A stretch of 64,000 nt of DNA from NCBI RefSeq assembly GCF_014217805.1, contig NZ_CP055156.1:2486585-2550584 (forward strand), written 5' to 3'. This DNA is from Adhaeribacter swui (GTDB lineage: Bacteria > Bacteroidota > Bacteroidia > Cytophagales > Hymenobacteraceae). This document shows positions 9,404 through 16,763 of this stretch, piece after piece. The notes beneath the pieces are model-generated. The model saw only the letters and a list, made by a program, of their open reading frames with translations. It was not told the DNA's origin and searched no databases. A program made the translations under genes and the position numbers. Numbering within the stretch: position 1 is the stretch's first letter; each line of letters opens with the position of its first letter.

Positions 9404-9850
9404 TCACTCCTTTTCCGGTAGATAATTTAACGTTTTAGAGGTAGCAAACGCAAACAGCATATGCGCCAAGAATAATTGTTGGTAAAATTGCTGATAAGCA
9501 ATTTTAGGAGGATTGGTATGTAATTTTAATACCGACTTCCAGATAAGTACCCCGGATACCCCGCTAATTAAACCAAATACTAGCGCCTGTTTATTTTGGG
9601 GCTTTTGGTGTAGCGCCTGCAAACTAAGGCTATAAACACCGGCCCAAACGCCACCCACGGAGTAGTGCAGCAACCAGCCGGCAAAGTGGTTGGGCCTAGC
9701 TTTATCACGGTCGGGTTGATTTTGTAGGAGTAAATTTAAAAGTTCCGGTTCTTTAAAGTTTTCTTTTTTAAGGGCAGATACAGCATAACTAAACGCCGTC
9801 ATGACGGTAGTGCCCACGATACCGGCTACAATGGTAGTAACTAGCTTCAT
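9404..9850 (-). CDS. Small multi-pass membrane protein, unknown function
   Basis: A 148-residue integral membrane protein, not assigned to a family. Hydrophobic segments are visible at about residues 3-22, 58-77, 88-106 and 122-140, with two short loops containing PNHFAGWLLHY and NPPKIAYQQFYQQ. The start is taken at 9850 because the codon forms an ATGA overlap with the stop of the upstream SpoIIAA-like gene (9847-9849). This arrangement is typical of translational coupling. A longer version starting at 9892 would lie almost wholly inside the neighbour. It converges on the dehydrogenase gene with a 49-bp gap. Confidence 0.75.
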   Translation of the reverse strand: MKLVTTIVAGIVGTTVMTAFSYAVSALKKENFKEPELLNLLLQNQPDRDKARPNHFAGWLLHYSVGGVWAGVYSLSLQALHQKPQNKQALVFGLISGVSGVLIWKSVLKLHTNPPKIAYQQFYQQLFLAHMLFAFATSKTLNYLPEKE

Positions 9851-10239
9851 TTTATTTGGTTTTCGTTTTCGGATAGCGGTGCTGATACCCACTGTTTGGC
9901 CGTTTTATAATCTTTTAACTCATAAGAGTTTATTTCTCCGGGCACCAGCGGGCTTAAGGCATCGTAGGCCAGGCGCACCCATTTTTGATCCGACACAATA
10001 GCCATCCGGTTCCAGCGGGTAATATGTTCGAAGCTAACCTTTAGATAATTTAAAAAAGCGGCTAAGCTGTACTCTTCCAGACCAGTTTCCAAGCGTACCA
10101 AAAAGTTAATCTTATCATATTTTGCCGCCACTTCATCCACTCTCCGCATCACTACTTTTTCATATTCGTCTTTATGCACCTCTCCCGAGGCTTTGTAAGC
10201 AGCTACATGCGGCGGGAAATCGGCTAGCAGTTCAACCAT
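9847..10239 (-). CDS. SpoIIAA-like (STAS-fold) protein
   Basis: 130-residue cytoplasmic protein of the SpoIIAA-like family (STAS/CRAL-TRIO-like fold). The family pattern is visible: a DKINFLVRLETGL strand, a middle helix and the block FEHITRWNRMAIVSDQKWVR, followed by a conserved-looking C-terminal segment. Functions of these proteins are largely unknown; some are suggested to bind lipids or act in stress responses. It is the first gene of a two-gene operon with the membrane protein at 9404-9850, with which it overlaps by ATGA, so the two probably act together. Confidence 0.85.
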   Translation of the reverse strand: MVELLADFPPHVAAYKASGEVHKDEYEKVVMRRVDEVAAKYDKINFLVRLETGLEEYSLAAFLNYLKVSFEHITRWNRMAIVSDQKWVRLAYDALSPLVPGEINSYELKDYKTAKQWVSAPLSENENQIK

Positions 10240-10358
10240 AAACCTGATTTTAAATTTTCTTTAAAAAGAGATTAGTTGTGTTTTATACGGTGGCAACCTG
10301 ATGCTGTTTGCGGTTATTCTTTGCAAAAGAGGTTTTATTGCATAAGTTTTTAAAAAAA

Positions 10359-10388
10359 TAGCCATTCTTTCTTCTGGAAAAATGGCTA
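10359..10388 (-). terminator. Intrinsic terminator of the dienelactone hydrolase gene
   Basis: TAGCCATT (10359-10366) pairs with AATGGCTA (10381-10388). Read on the minus strand the stem is followed by seven T residues, 36 bases after the stop codon at 10424. Confidence 0.8.
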
Positions 10389-10423
10389 TACGTTAGTTAG
10401 AGCAAGGGTTAAATTTAAAAGAT

Positions 10424-11311
10424 CTACTTCAACTTGTCGGTAAAAAAGTCGATGGTACGTTTCCAGGCGAGTTCGGCGGCAGCTTTGTCGTAGCGCGGCG
10501 TGGTGTCGTTATGGAAGCCGTGGTTAGCGTTTTCGTACATGTACGCGGTGTATGGTTTGTTATTATTTTTTAAGGCAGTTTCGTAAGCAGGCCAGCCTTC
10601 GTTTACCCGGGTATCGAGGGAGGCGTAGTGGAGCAGGAGCGGCGCCTTTATTTTAGGTACATCTTCAGCAGCCGGCTGACCACCGTAGAATGGCACAGCA
10701 GCGGCCAAATCCGGAATGCGTACGGCCATCATGTTAGCGATCCAGCCGCCGAAGCAAAAGCCAACTACACCTACTTTACCGTTGCAATCTTTGTGATTTT
10801 TTAAAAAATCGTACGCTGCGATAAAATCTTCTAACATTTCGTTGCGGTCGCGTTTACTTTGCAGCTCCCGGCCCTGGTCGTCGTTACCCGGATAGCCGCC
10901 CAGGGGAGTTAAAGCATCGGGCGCAATAGCCACAAAACCGGCCAAAGCAGCCCGGCGCGCTACATCTTCGATGTGCGGATTTAAGCCCCGGTTTTCGTGT
11001 ACCACCACAATACCACCCAGTTTCTTTTTGGCATCGGCTGGCCGGGATAATAAAGCTTTAATGGTTTTACCACCCTTGGGAGAAGAATAATTGACGTACT
11101 CGGATTTTAAGCGCGGATCGTCGGGTTTAGTTTGAATGCCACCCTGGTAATCGGGCATGAGAAAACTCATGAGAGAGGCTACTGTAATACCGCCCACCGC
11201 GTAGGCAGATAACTGTTGCATAAACTCGCGGCGATCTACCCGGTTGTGCGCGTAGTCGTCGTAGAGGTCAAATACTTCTTGTTTAATATCTTCTTTCTTA
11301 ATTTCATCCAT
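10424..11311 (-). CDS. Dienelactone hydrolase family alpha/beta hydrolase, with export-type N-terminus
   Basis: Alpha/beta hydrolase of the dienelactone hydrolase (DLH) family, 295 aa. The nucleophile is Cys186 in the GFCFGG elbow, as in classical DLH; a catalytic Asp fits ASLDTRV and the His fits ANHGFH. The N-terminus carries DRREFMQQL followed by a hydrophobic segment ([15 protein letters not shown], about 37-51), which resembles a Tat signal anchor with about 27 residues in front of it. Similar exported DLH-like proteins are common in Bacteroidota and often annotated carboxymethylenebutenolidase. The true substrate is unknown. It is monocistronic, with its own terminator and a 486-bp upstream region holding paired palindromic sites. 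Confidence 0.9.
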   Translation of the reverse strand: MDEIKKEDIKQEVFDLYDDYAHNRVDRREFMQQLSAYAVGGITVASLMSFLMPDYQGGIQTKPDDPRLKSEYVNYSSPKGGKTIKALLSRPADAKKKLGGIVVVHENRGLNPHIEDVARRAALAGFVAIAPDALTPLGGYPGNDDQGRELQSKRDRNEMLEDFIAAYDFLKNHKDCNGKVGVVGFCFGGWIANMMAVRIPDLAAAVPFYGGQPAAEDVPKIKAPLLLHYASLDTRVNEGWPAYETALKNNNKPYTAYMYENANHGFHNDTTPRYDKAAAELAWKRTIDFFTDKLK

Positions 11312-11797
11312 AATGCGTAGGGTTAGTGATGCCTTTAAATTTAAAATTATTCTAATAAACTGGCTTATATCAAAAACTTTTATTTATCGGTTAAAATCTT
11401 AATCCTGAGATGATATCATTATAACGCGTTACAAATAATAACCTTGTCATTGTTGTTTGTTGCAACAATATATTTACTTAAGGCAATATATTCAATGTAA
11501 CAGGTTGCAACAATAACTCATTTTGATTAGCCCCGATGGTTACTTTAAGGTTGTGCTTAGCTTAACTAATATTCAGATAAGGGTGTTCTTTCTGTTTATT
11601 ACCAGTATTTCCGGCGTAAACACCAGAATGTAGGATGTCGCTTATCCGTTGCGCTAAAGAATTAATAGTACGGACTGTCCTGTATTCCATTTTTTAAAAA
11701 TCTTTAATAGCAATCAAACACCCGGGTAGAAGCAACGTTATTTAATTTAAAAAAATTAGCCAGCTGTTAAAATATAAAACTCTGCCTAAAGTATTTT
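11312..11797. other. Intergenic region with paired palindromic sites
   Basis: No gene seen in 486 bp. It holds the two GTTGCAACAATA copies listed separately, otherwise AT-rich promoter-like DNA upstream of the dienelactone hydrolase gene, and the untranslated tail of the ABC-F gene. Confidence 0.6.
11457..11515. promoter_or_regulatory. Two copies of a TTGTTGCAACAA-type site (candidate operator)
   Basis: A perfect 12-bp palindrome TTGTTGCAACAA occurs at 11457-11468, and its GTTGCAACAATA part is repeated at 11504-11515, exactly 45 bp downstream in the same orientation. The pair lies about 145-205 bp upstream of the dienelactone hydrolase start. No regulator gene is adjacent. Confidence 0.4.
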
Positions 11798-13387
11798 TTA
11801 GAATAAACTAATTGTTCGCTCTATGTGTATTTGTTCTAAAAAATACTCGTCGTGCGATACTACCAGCAAAGTTCCTTGGTAATCATGAAGGGCAGTAATT
11901 AAAATTTGGATATTATGGATGTCTAAGTTATTGGTAGGTTCATCCAGTACAATCATATCAGGTGCTTGGTTGCTAATGGTGAGGCAGCAAAGCATAAGGC
12001 GCATTTTTTCTCCACCGCTTAAAGCACTATCGGGTTTTTCCCAATCGTCTTTGGTAAACAAGAAACGGTTAAGCCGAATCTTAATCTCGTGTTCCTGTAA
12101 GCCCGTAGAATTAAACAATTGAGCCTGCTCGTACACTGTAAGGTTATTTTTAATTAAAGTATAGTCCTGATCGATGTACACCGCTTGATTGCCGGCTCTT
12201 TGCACCGTGCCCATTTGGGGGGCCAGTTCTCCTAAAATTATCCGGATTAAAGTGGTTTTGCCCGAACCGTTAGAACCTTTAATTGCAATGCGCTCGCTAC
12301 TGGTAATCTGAAAAGTTAAACCCTGTTGCCAAAGTAGTTGCTCCTGGTAACAGTAATTTAATTCTTTAGCTGTAAATAATATTTTTCCACGGTGCAGCCT
12401 AGATTGATCGAAGCCAAATTTTATTTTGTCGGTGTCGGATAAGTCTTTACGCAACTCGTGTAAATTCTGTGAAATAGTGCCCACTTTTTCGGCGTGAATG
12501 CCTTTTAACCGCGATGTACTGTTTTCTGCCTGATTTCTCAGAGTGTTCATCATGATTCGGGAAATACCGGCTTTTTCCTGCTTTTTCTTGCCCCGGGCAT
12601 CCAGTTTTTGCTGCCGTTCAGCGGTTTCGCGTTCCAGGTCTTTGGCTTTACGCAGGGCTTTTTCTTTGCTGCGTACATCCTGATTTAGTGCCTGACTTTC
12701 TATGGTTTTTTGTTCAGCGTAAAAATCGTAATTGCCGCCGTATACCGTTATGCCGCGTTTGCTTAATTCTAAAACCGGGTTAAGTAAGTTCAGCAGTTTT
12801 TGGTCGTGGCTTATTACCAATAAAGTACTGGAACTTGATTGAATAAATTTGTACAATAATTGCCGACCGCTAGTATCCAGGTGATTGCTGGGCTCGTCGA
12901 GTAAAATTAGCTCGGGTTGATGAATGAAGATGCCTGCCAGGAAAACTTTGGTTTTTTGTCCGCCACTCAACGTTTGCATGGGCTGGTTTAAATCTAAAGC
13001 TGCCAAGCCCCAGTACGCCAAAGCTTCAGTACACCGTTCCTCCAGGGTCCAGTCGTCATTCAGCATAGCCAGGTTCGTTTCCGTTACATCACCCTCCAGA
13101 ATTTGGTAAAAGGCTGTTAACTTTTCTTCAATCTTTAACGCTTGGGCAATACGTAGGTGATTGTATTGCCCATAAAGTTGGGGAACGTAATACGGTGTAG
13201 CTGCCACATGCACTGTACCTGATGCAGGTGATAAAATACCTGCCGCTATTTTAAGAAGGGTAGATTTTCCGGTGCCGTTATTGCCAATTAACGCCGCTTT
13301 ATCGTGTTTGGTAAGAGAAAGATTTAAATTATCTAATAATAAATCTTTATTCGGATGAATATAAGTGAGGTTTTGGATAGTAAGCAT
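11798..13387 (-). CDS. ABC-F family ATPase (ribosome-associated type)
   Basis: Soluble ATP-binding protein with two ABC domains and no membrane segments, 529 aa. Domain 1 has Walker A GNNGTGKST (about 36-44) and signature LSGGQKTK. Domain 2 has Walker A GSNGSGKTT and signature LSGGEKMR with Walker B LDEPTNNLD. The charged helical linker between them (about 215-310, rich in Lys/Arg/Glu) is the ABC-F interdomain arm that reaches into the ribosomal E site in characterised members. ABC-F proteins act as translation factors, and some confer resistance to ribosome-targeting antibiotics; subgroup and role cannot be assigned by eye. It appears monocistronic. Confidence 0.93.
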   Translation of the reverse strand: MLTIQNLTYIHPNKDLLLDNLNLSLTKHDKAALIGNNGTGKSTLLKIAAGILSPASGTVHVAATPYYVPQLYGQYNHLRIAQALKIEEKLTAFYQILEGDVTETNLAMLNDDWTLEERCTEALAYWGLAALDLNQPMQTLSGGQKTKVFLAGIFIHQPELILLDEPSNHLDTSGRQLLYKFIQSSSSTLLVISHDQKLLNLLNPVLELSKRGITVYGGNYDFYAEQKTIESQALNQDVRSKEKALRKAKDLERETAERQQKLDARGKKKQEKAGISRIMMNTLRNQAENSTSRLKGIHAEKVGTISQNLHELRKDLSDTDKIKFGFDQSRLHRGKILFTAKELNYCYQEQLLWQQGLTFQITSSERIAIKGSNGSGKTTLIRIILGELAPQMGTVQRAGNQAVYIDQDYTLIKNNLTVYEQAQLFNSTGLQEHEIKIRLNRFLFTKDDWEKPDSALSGGEKMRLMLCCLTISNQAPDMIVLDEPTNNLDIHNIQILITALHDYQGTLLVVSHDEYFLEQIHIERTISLF

Positions 13388-13595
13388 TATCTCTTTCTTA
13401 AAAAAAATAAAACAATCCGGCCAACCACTCGGGGTAGCCTATCTATTTTCCCGGAAAGAAATTTTATATCACATAAAAAGGACCTACTGCTTACGTTGGC
13501 AAATATACGAATAAATCGGCATAATGGTAGATTAATGCCATCTTCAGCTAACAAGGGCTGCAATGGTACGGCAACTAGTATTAAGTATTATAAAA

Positions 13596-14009
13596 TTACT
13601 TACTGGTTCTCATGGCTTTTACAACGGTAAGCGCCGGGTTATTGGCGAGCTTTTCGTATTCAGGGGTTTCGCAACCGTAAAGAGCTACTTTGCCGTGTTG
13701 GTCGCTGTGAATGCCCCACCCATAGCGCTTGGCTAGCGGCGATGCCCGGAAACAAGGTTGCCCTTTAGAGAAAAAACGTGCTCTTGCTTCTGGGTACTCG
13801 CTGGGGGTTAAACCGCTGCGGTCGGCAAAAACCTGGAAAAATACCTCGTCGGAAGTAAACTGGTAAGGGTTTTTACTCACCAAATCAAATTGCATACTAG
13901 CTACTGTCTTCGTGTCGCCTTTTACGGGCGGAGTTTCGCCGTTTGCCGCCGGACAATCGTCGGCCACTTTTATAAACGTGTTTTGATAATTGGTGCTATA
14001 AATTTTCAT
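13596..14009 (-). CDS. DUF6157 family protein
   Basis: 137-residue cytoplasmic protein that I recognise as DUF6157. Typical segments are FIKVADDCPA, PPVKGDTKTVASMQFDL, PYQFTSDEVFFQVFADR, FFSKGQPCFRASPLAKRYGW and VALYGCETPEYEKL. There is no signal peptide and no catalytic motif I can name; several conserved Cys and aromatic residues are present. Members are widespread small proteins of unknown function in soil bacteria. It sits alone between the ABC-F and nucleoside-hydrolase genes. Confidence 0.8.
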   Translation of the reverse strand: MKIYSTNYQNTFIKVADDCPAANGETPPVKGDTKTVASMQFDLVSKNPYQFTSDEVFFQVFADRSGLTPSEYPEARARFFSKGQPCFRASPLAKRYGWGIHSDQHGKVALYGCETPEYEKLANNPALTVVKAMRTSK

Positions 14010-14210
14010 TTTAGATTGTAATTATACCTTAGGTGTTGTTTATCAAGATAAAATAAAAAATAAATAACCTGTTTTGCCTCGCTGCTTTCTTTTAAACAGC
14101 GTTGCTCCATACTGAGAATAAGTAAAAAGCCGGGTTTTCACTTAACCATCGTGTAATTTTTAAAATTTTACCTTTTGGGGCAAGAACAATTAGCCAACTG
14201 TGGCGAGCTG

Positions 14211-15230
14211 TTATTTTTTAAATAATTCGAGTTTGGCAAAAAAGTCGTTGAACATCAGGTTTACATCTAATCGCGTATACACCCGAATGGGGCGCCCCGT
14301 ATGGTTAAACTCGTAAGCGCCTTGCTCGTTAATTTTAGGAGCCAATTTAATAACGTACGCGCTGGACGATGGGTCGGCTTCGAAGGAGCTTTGCAGGGCC
14401 GTAAGCAAAACCAAAGGACTATCGCCCAGGATGTAGGTTTCGCCGATGTTCAAGTACTTCTGAATCCGGGTCATTAAGTTTTCTAGCAAACCCGTTAAAT
14501 ACGCGCCCGTTTTACCGTGCGGTTTAATTTTTAATAGCAGTTGCGAGTAAGGCAGTAAGGCTTGCCGGTAAGCATTGCGGGGCACTTGCCAGATTGGTAC
14601 AGTAGACTGGTTGAAAACAACGCGGGCCGCTGCTTTATCTATATTCAGGTTGTACTCGGGGTTAGAATAATTCGGGGGTGGTAGCGCCAATTCGGGGTAT
14701 TCTGGTCCGCCAATCCAGATTAAGGTAAGCTTATCGGCAATCCGGGGTGTGGTGAGTAGGGCAGAGGCAATTTCGGTAAGACCGGCGCCGGCCAGCACGT
14801 ACAAGGGCAACTGGGTATCGGTGCGTAAGGCTTCTTTAATAATAAAGTTTACGGCCTCACTTTTTACAGGTGTGCTGTCGTTTACCATGCCCGTATTGGA
14901 GCCGGCAATTATTGGAACAGAGCGTTTAACCTGCATAATTTGTAGCAACTCTTTGGCCTTGTTGGCAGCATTCTGGGCCTGGGTTTTCGAAGCATCAAAG
15001 CCATCGCCCACTTTCAGGTGCGAGCCAATAATCGCCCTTATTTCTACCGACGGCGACAACAGCAGATGCGCGAGCTGAAACAAGCCATCCGGGTCGCCGC
15101 TAAAGTCGTTGTCCACGATTACCCGCATGCGGGGCGTTACCGTAGTGCGGCCCATTAAATCCTGACTAAAACCAGGAAAGGTAAAGCCCAACCAAAAAAA
15201 GAATAAAAGCCAGGTAGATTTATGTAGCAT
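14211..15230 (-). CDS. Exported nucleoside hydrolase-like protein
   Basis: 339-residue protein with a signal peptide (MLHKSTWLLFFFWLGF...FSQ). The start is the ATG at 15230; an in-frame TTG at 15245 gives a less natural N-terminus. The mature protein opens with RVIVDNDFSGDPDGLFQLAHLL, the Asp-rich calcium-binding signature of inosine-uridine-preferring nucleoside hydrolases, here in the variant seen in exported homologues. Later blocks LYVLAGAGLTEIASALL and LIWIGGPEYPEL fit the same fold. It would cleave an N-glycosidic bond or a related ribosyl substrate in the periplasm. It follows the esterase gene after about 275 bp. Confidence 0.82.
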   Translation of the reverse strand: MLHKSTWLLFFFWLGFTFPGFSQDLMGRTTVTPRMRVIVDNDFSGDPDGLFQLAHLLLSPSVEIRAIIGSHLKVGDGFDASKTQAQNAANKAKELLQIMQVKRSVPIIAGSNTGMVNDSTPVKSEAVNFIIKEALRTDTQLPLYVLAGAGLTEIASALLTTPRIADKLTLIWIGGPEYPELALPPPNYSNPEYNLNIDKAAARVVFNQSTVPIWQVPRNAYRQALLPYSQLLLKIKPHGKTGAYLTGLLENLMTRIQKYLNIGETYILGDSPLVLLTALQSSFEADPSSSAYVIKLAPKINEQGAYEFNHTGRPIRVYTRLDVNLMFNDFFAKLELFKK

Positions 15231-15505
15231 AGGCTTGTAACACAAGAAAAAGTAAGTACAAATTTTAGGAAATTAATCTTTCACATTCTTCCGGCAAACC
15301 CATAAACAGAAGGCCAGCTTCTTGTTTAAAAAAATATTTTTAAAAAATCACGTTAAATCTGCTTCTATTATTCTGGCCTCAGAATTTTTAAAAATATTAC
15401 TATTCCTCCGGAGTTTGTTGAGGTGTTTAACCGGTACCCAAAATAACAGTAGCCGATAAATACCTTGGCGTACGCCGGCGGACGTTGCTGCTTGCTTCCT
15501 TTTTG

Positions 15506-16354
15506 TTACTTGCCGCTAACTTCCTGCCGGGCTTTCTGGAAAAACAGCATATGGTACGGCAAGGCATTGCCCCAGTAAGCCCAGGTATGCGCGCCCGGCC
15601 GTTCGATGTATTCGTGGGGCACTTTTTCAGTTACTAAACGCCGGTGCAACTCGCGGTTACTTTCAATTAAAAAATCGTCGACGCCGCAATCAAATAATAT
15701 TTTAACCGAGTTAGCTTTTATTTGTGGTACCATGTTTACTACCGAATTCTGAATAAACTGCCCGTAGTTCTGGCTTTTCGGGCCGAGTAAAGCTTCGATG
15801 CTCTTGGTTAAATCGCCACCCTGGATAGAAGCAATATCTAAAGCGCCACTCATGCTGCCCGCCGCCAAATACAAATCCGGATGTCGCGCCGATAAATACA
15901 AAGCCCCGTGACCGCCCATGCTTAAACCTGAAATAAACCGGCCTTCCCGAGTAGTAATTGCCCGGTATTTCGCTTCCACGGCCTGCACCAGTTCTTGGGT
16001 AATAAAAGTTTCGTACCGGCTGTTTTTATCTAAAGGGCTGTCCAGGTACCAACTACTAAAGCCCCCATCGGGAGTTACAATTATGGTTTGGTATTGATCG
16101 GCCATACTGGTGAGCACGCTTTTATCAGGCACTTTGGTTAACCAATCGCGGAAGTTACCGCTGTAGCCATGCAATAAGTAAAGCACCGGGTATGTAGCTT
16201 TTTTTTGTTTTTTGTAGCTATCCGGTACCACAATACCGGCGTGCAGCTTTTGGTTCATGGCGGTGCTGGTAATTTTCAAGGTATCTACTTGCGCGGCTTG
16301 GGTGGTATAAAAAGTAAAGAAAGTGAGAATTAATAGCAGGTATTTGGTAGGCAT
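15506..16354 (-). CDS. Exported esterase D-like alpha/beta hydrolase
   Basis: 282-residue secreted serine esterase of the esterase D/acetyl-xylan-esterase-like group. Signal peptide MPTKYLLLILTFFTFYTTQAAQ. The motif LLHGYSGNFRDWLTK supplies the oxyanion-hole region. Ser145 in GLSMGGHG is the nucleophile, Asp lies in DCGVDDFLIE and His in PGAHTWAYWGNALPY. Related enzymes remove acetyl or feruloyl groups from polysaccharides, hydrolyse S-formylglutathione or transfer mycolates; an ester decoration on the sugars handled by the island is a reasonable guess. It is separated from the upstream dehydrogenase by a strong terminator and a dispersed repeat, so it is a separate unit. Confidence 0.88.
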   Translation of the reverse strand: MPTKYLLLILTFFTFYTTQAAQVDTLKITSTAMNQKLHAGIVVPDSYKKQKKATYPVLYLLHGYSGNFRDWLTKVPDKSVLTSMADQYQTIIVTPDGGFSSWYLDSPLDKNSRYETFITQELVQAVEAKYRAITTREGRFISGLSMGGHGALYLSARHPDLYLAAGSMSGALDIASIQGGDLTKSIEALLGPKSQNYGQFIQNSVVNMVPQIKANSVKILFDCGVDDFLIESNRELHRRLVTEKVPHEYIERPGAHTWAYWGNALPYHMLFFQKARQEVSGK

Positions 16355-16410
16355 AGAATTATTAAATTTTTTAAAATTATTTTAGTTACTCAACCTTATT
16401 TTAGTAGGTT

Positions 16411-16600
16411 TTTCTTTGGAGCCGGTTCCCGTCTCCAGGCACAGGTTCCATCTTATTAGATCAGGCTGAGTTTGCCTCATGGCCGGCGGGCATCGTTTGG
16501 CTCTTTCGGGCGGTCTAAGCTTCCTTTCCTCGCTCCGCTGCTGAATTTTGCTACGCAAAACCGGAACCTTAGAAGGCCCTCAACAGCCAAACTGGTGTCA
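16411..16600 (+). repeat. Dispersed intergenic repeat, copy A
   Basis: About 190 bp, noncoding, much more GC-rich than the flanks. It aligns with copies at 50833-51050 (inverted) and 63825-64000. Shared blocks include GGAGCCGGTTCCCGTCT, CAGGCTGAGTTTGCCTC, CGTTTGGCTCTTTCGGGCG and the right end GGCCCTCAACAGCCAAACTG. GTTTGGCT (16495-16502) and AGCCAAAC (16585-16592) form an inverted pair enclosing the most variable part. Confidence 0.85.
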
Positions 16601-16700
16601 GTTGCTCGTAGCCAATTGATCAATTAAAACGGTTCTAACGTAATTTTGGCTTTGGGGCTATTTCATAGTAAGTTAAAATTTAACATAGTCTAAATATTGT

Positions 16701-16738
16701 AAAAAGCCGGTAAATTTTAAAAAATCTACCGGCTTTTT
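16701..16738. terminator. Bidirectional intrinsic terminator
   Basis: AAAAAGCCGGTA (16701-16712) pairs perfectly with TACCGGCTTTTT (16727-16738). It follows the stop of the cupredoxin-fused dehydrogenase (16764) by 26 bases and works on either strand. Confidence 0.9.
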
Positions 16739-16763
16739 AGTCAGGATATTAATTCAAGCAACC

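Larger units (their letters stand above)
16355..16763. other. Intergenic region holding dispersed repeat copy A and a terminator
   Basis: No gene in 409 bp. It contains the repeat at 16411-16600 and the strong bidirectional hairpin at 16701-16738; the remainder is AT-rich leader of the esterase gene. Confidence 0.7.
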
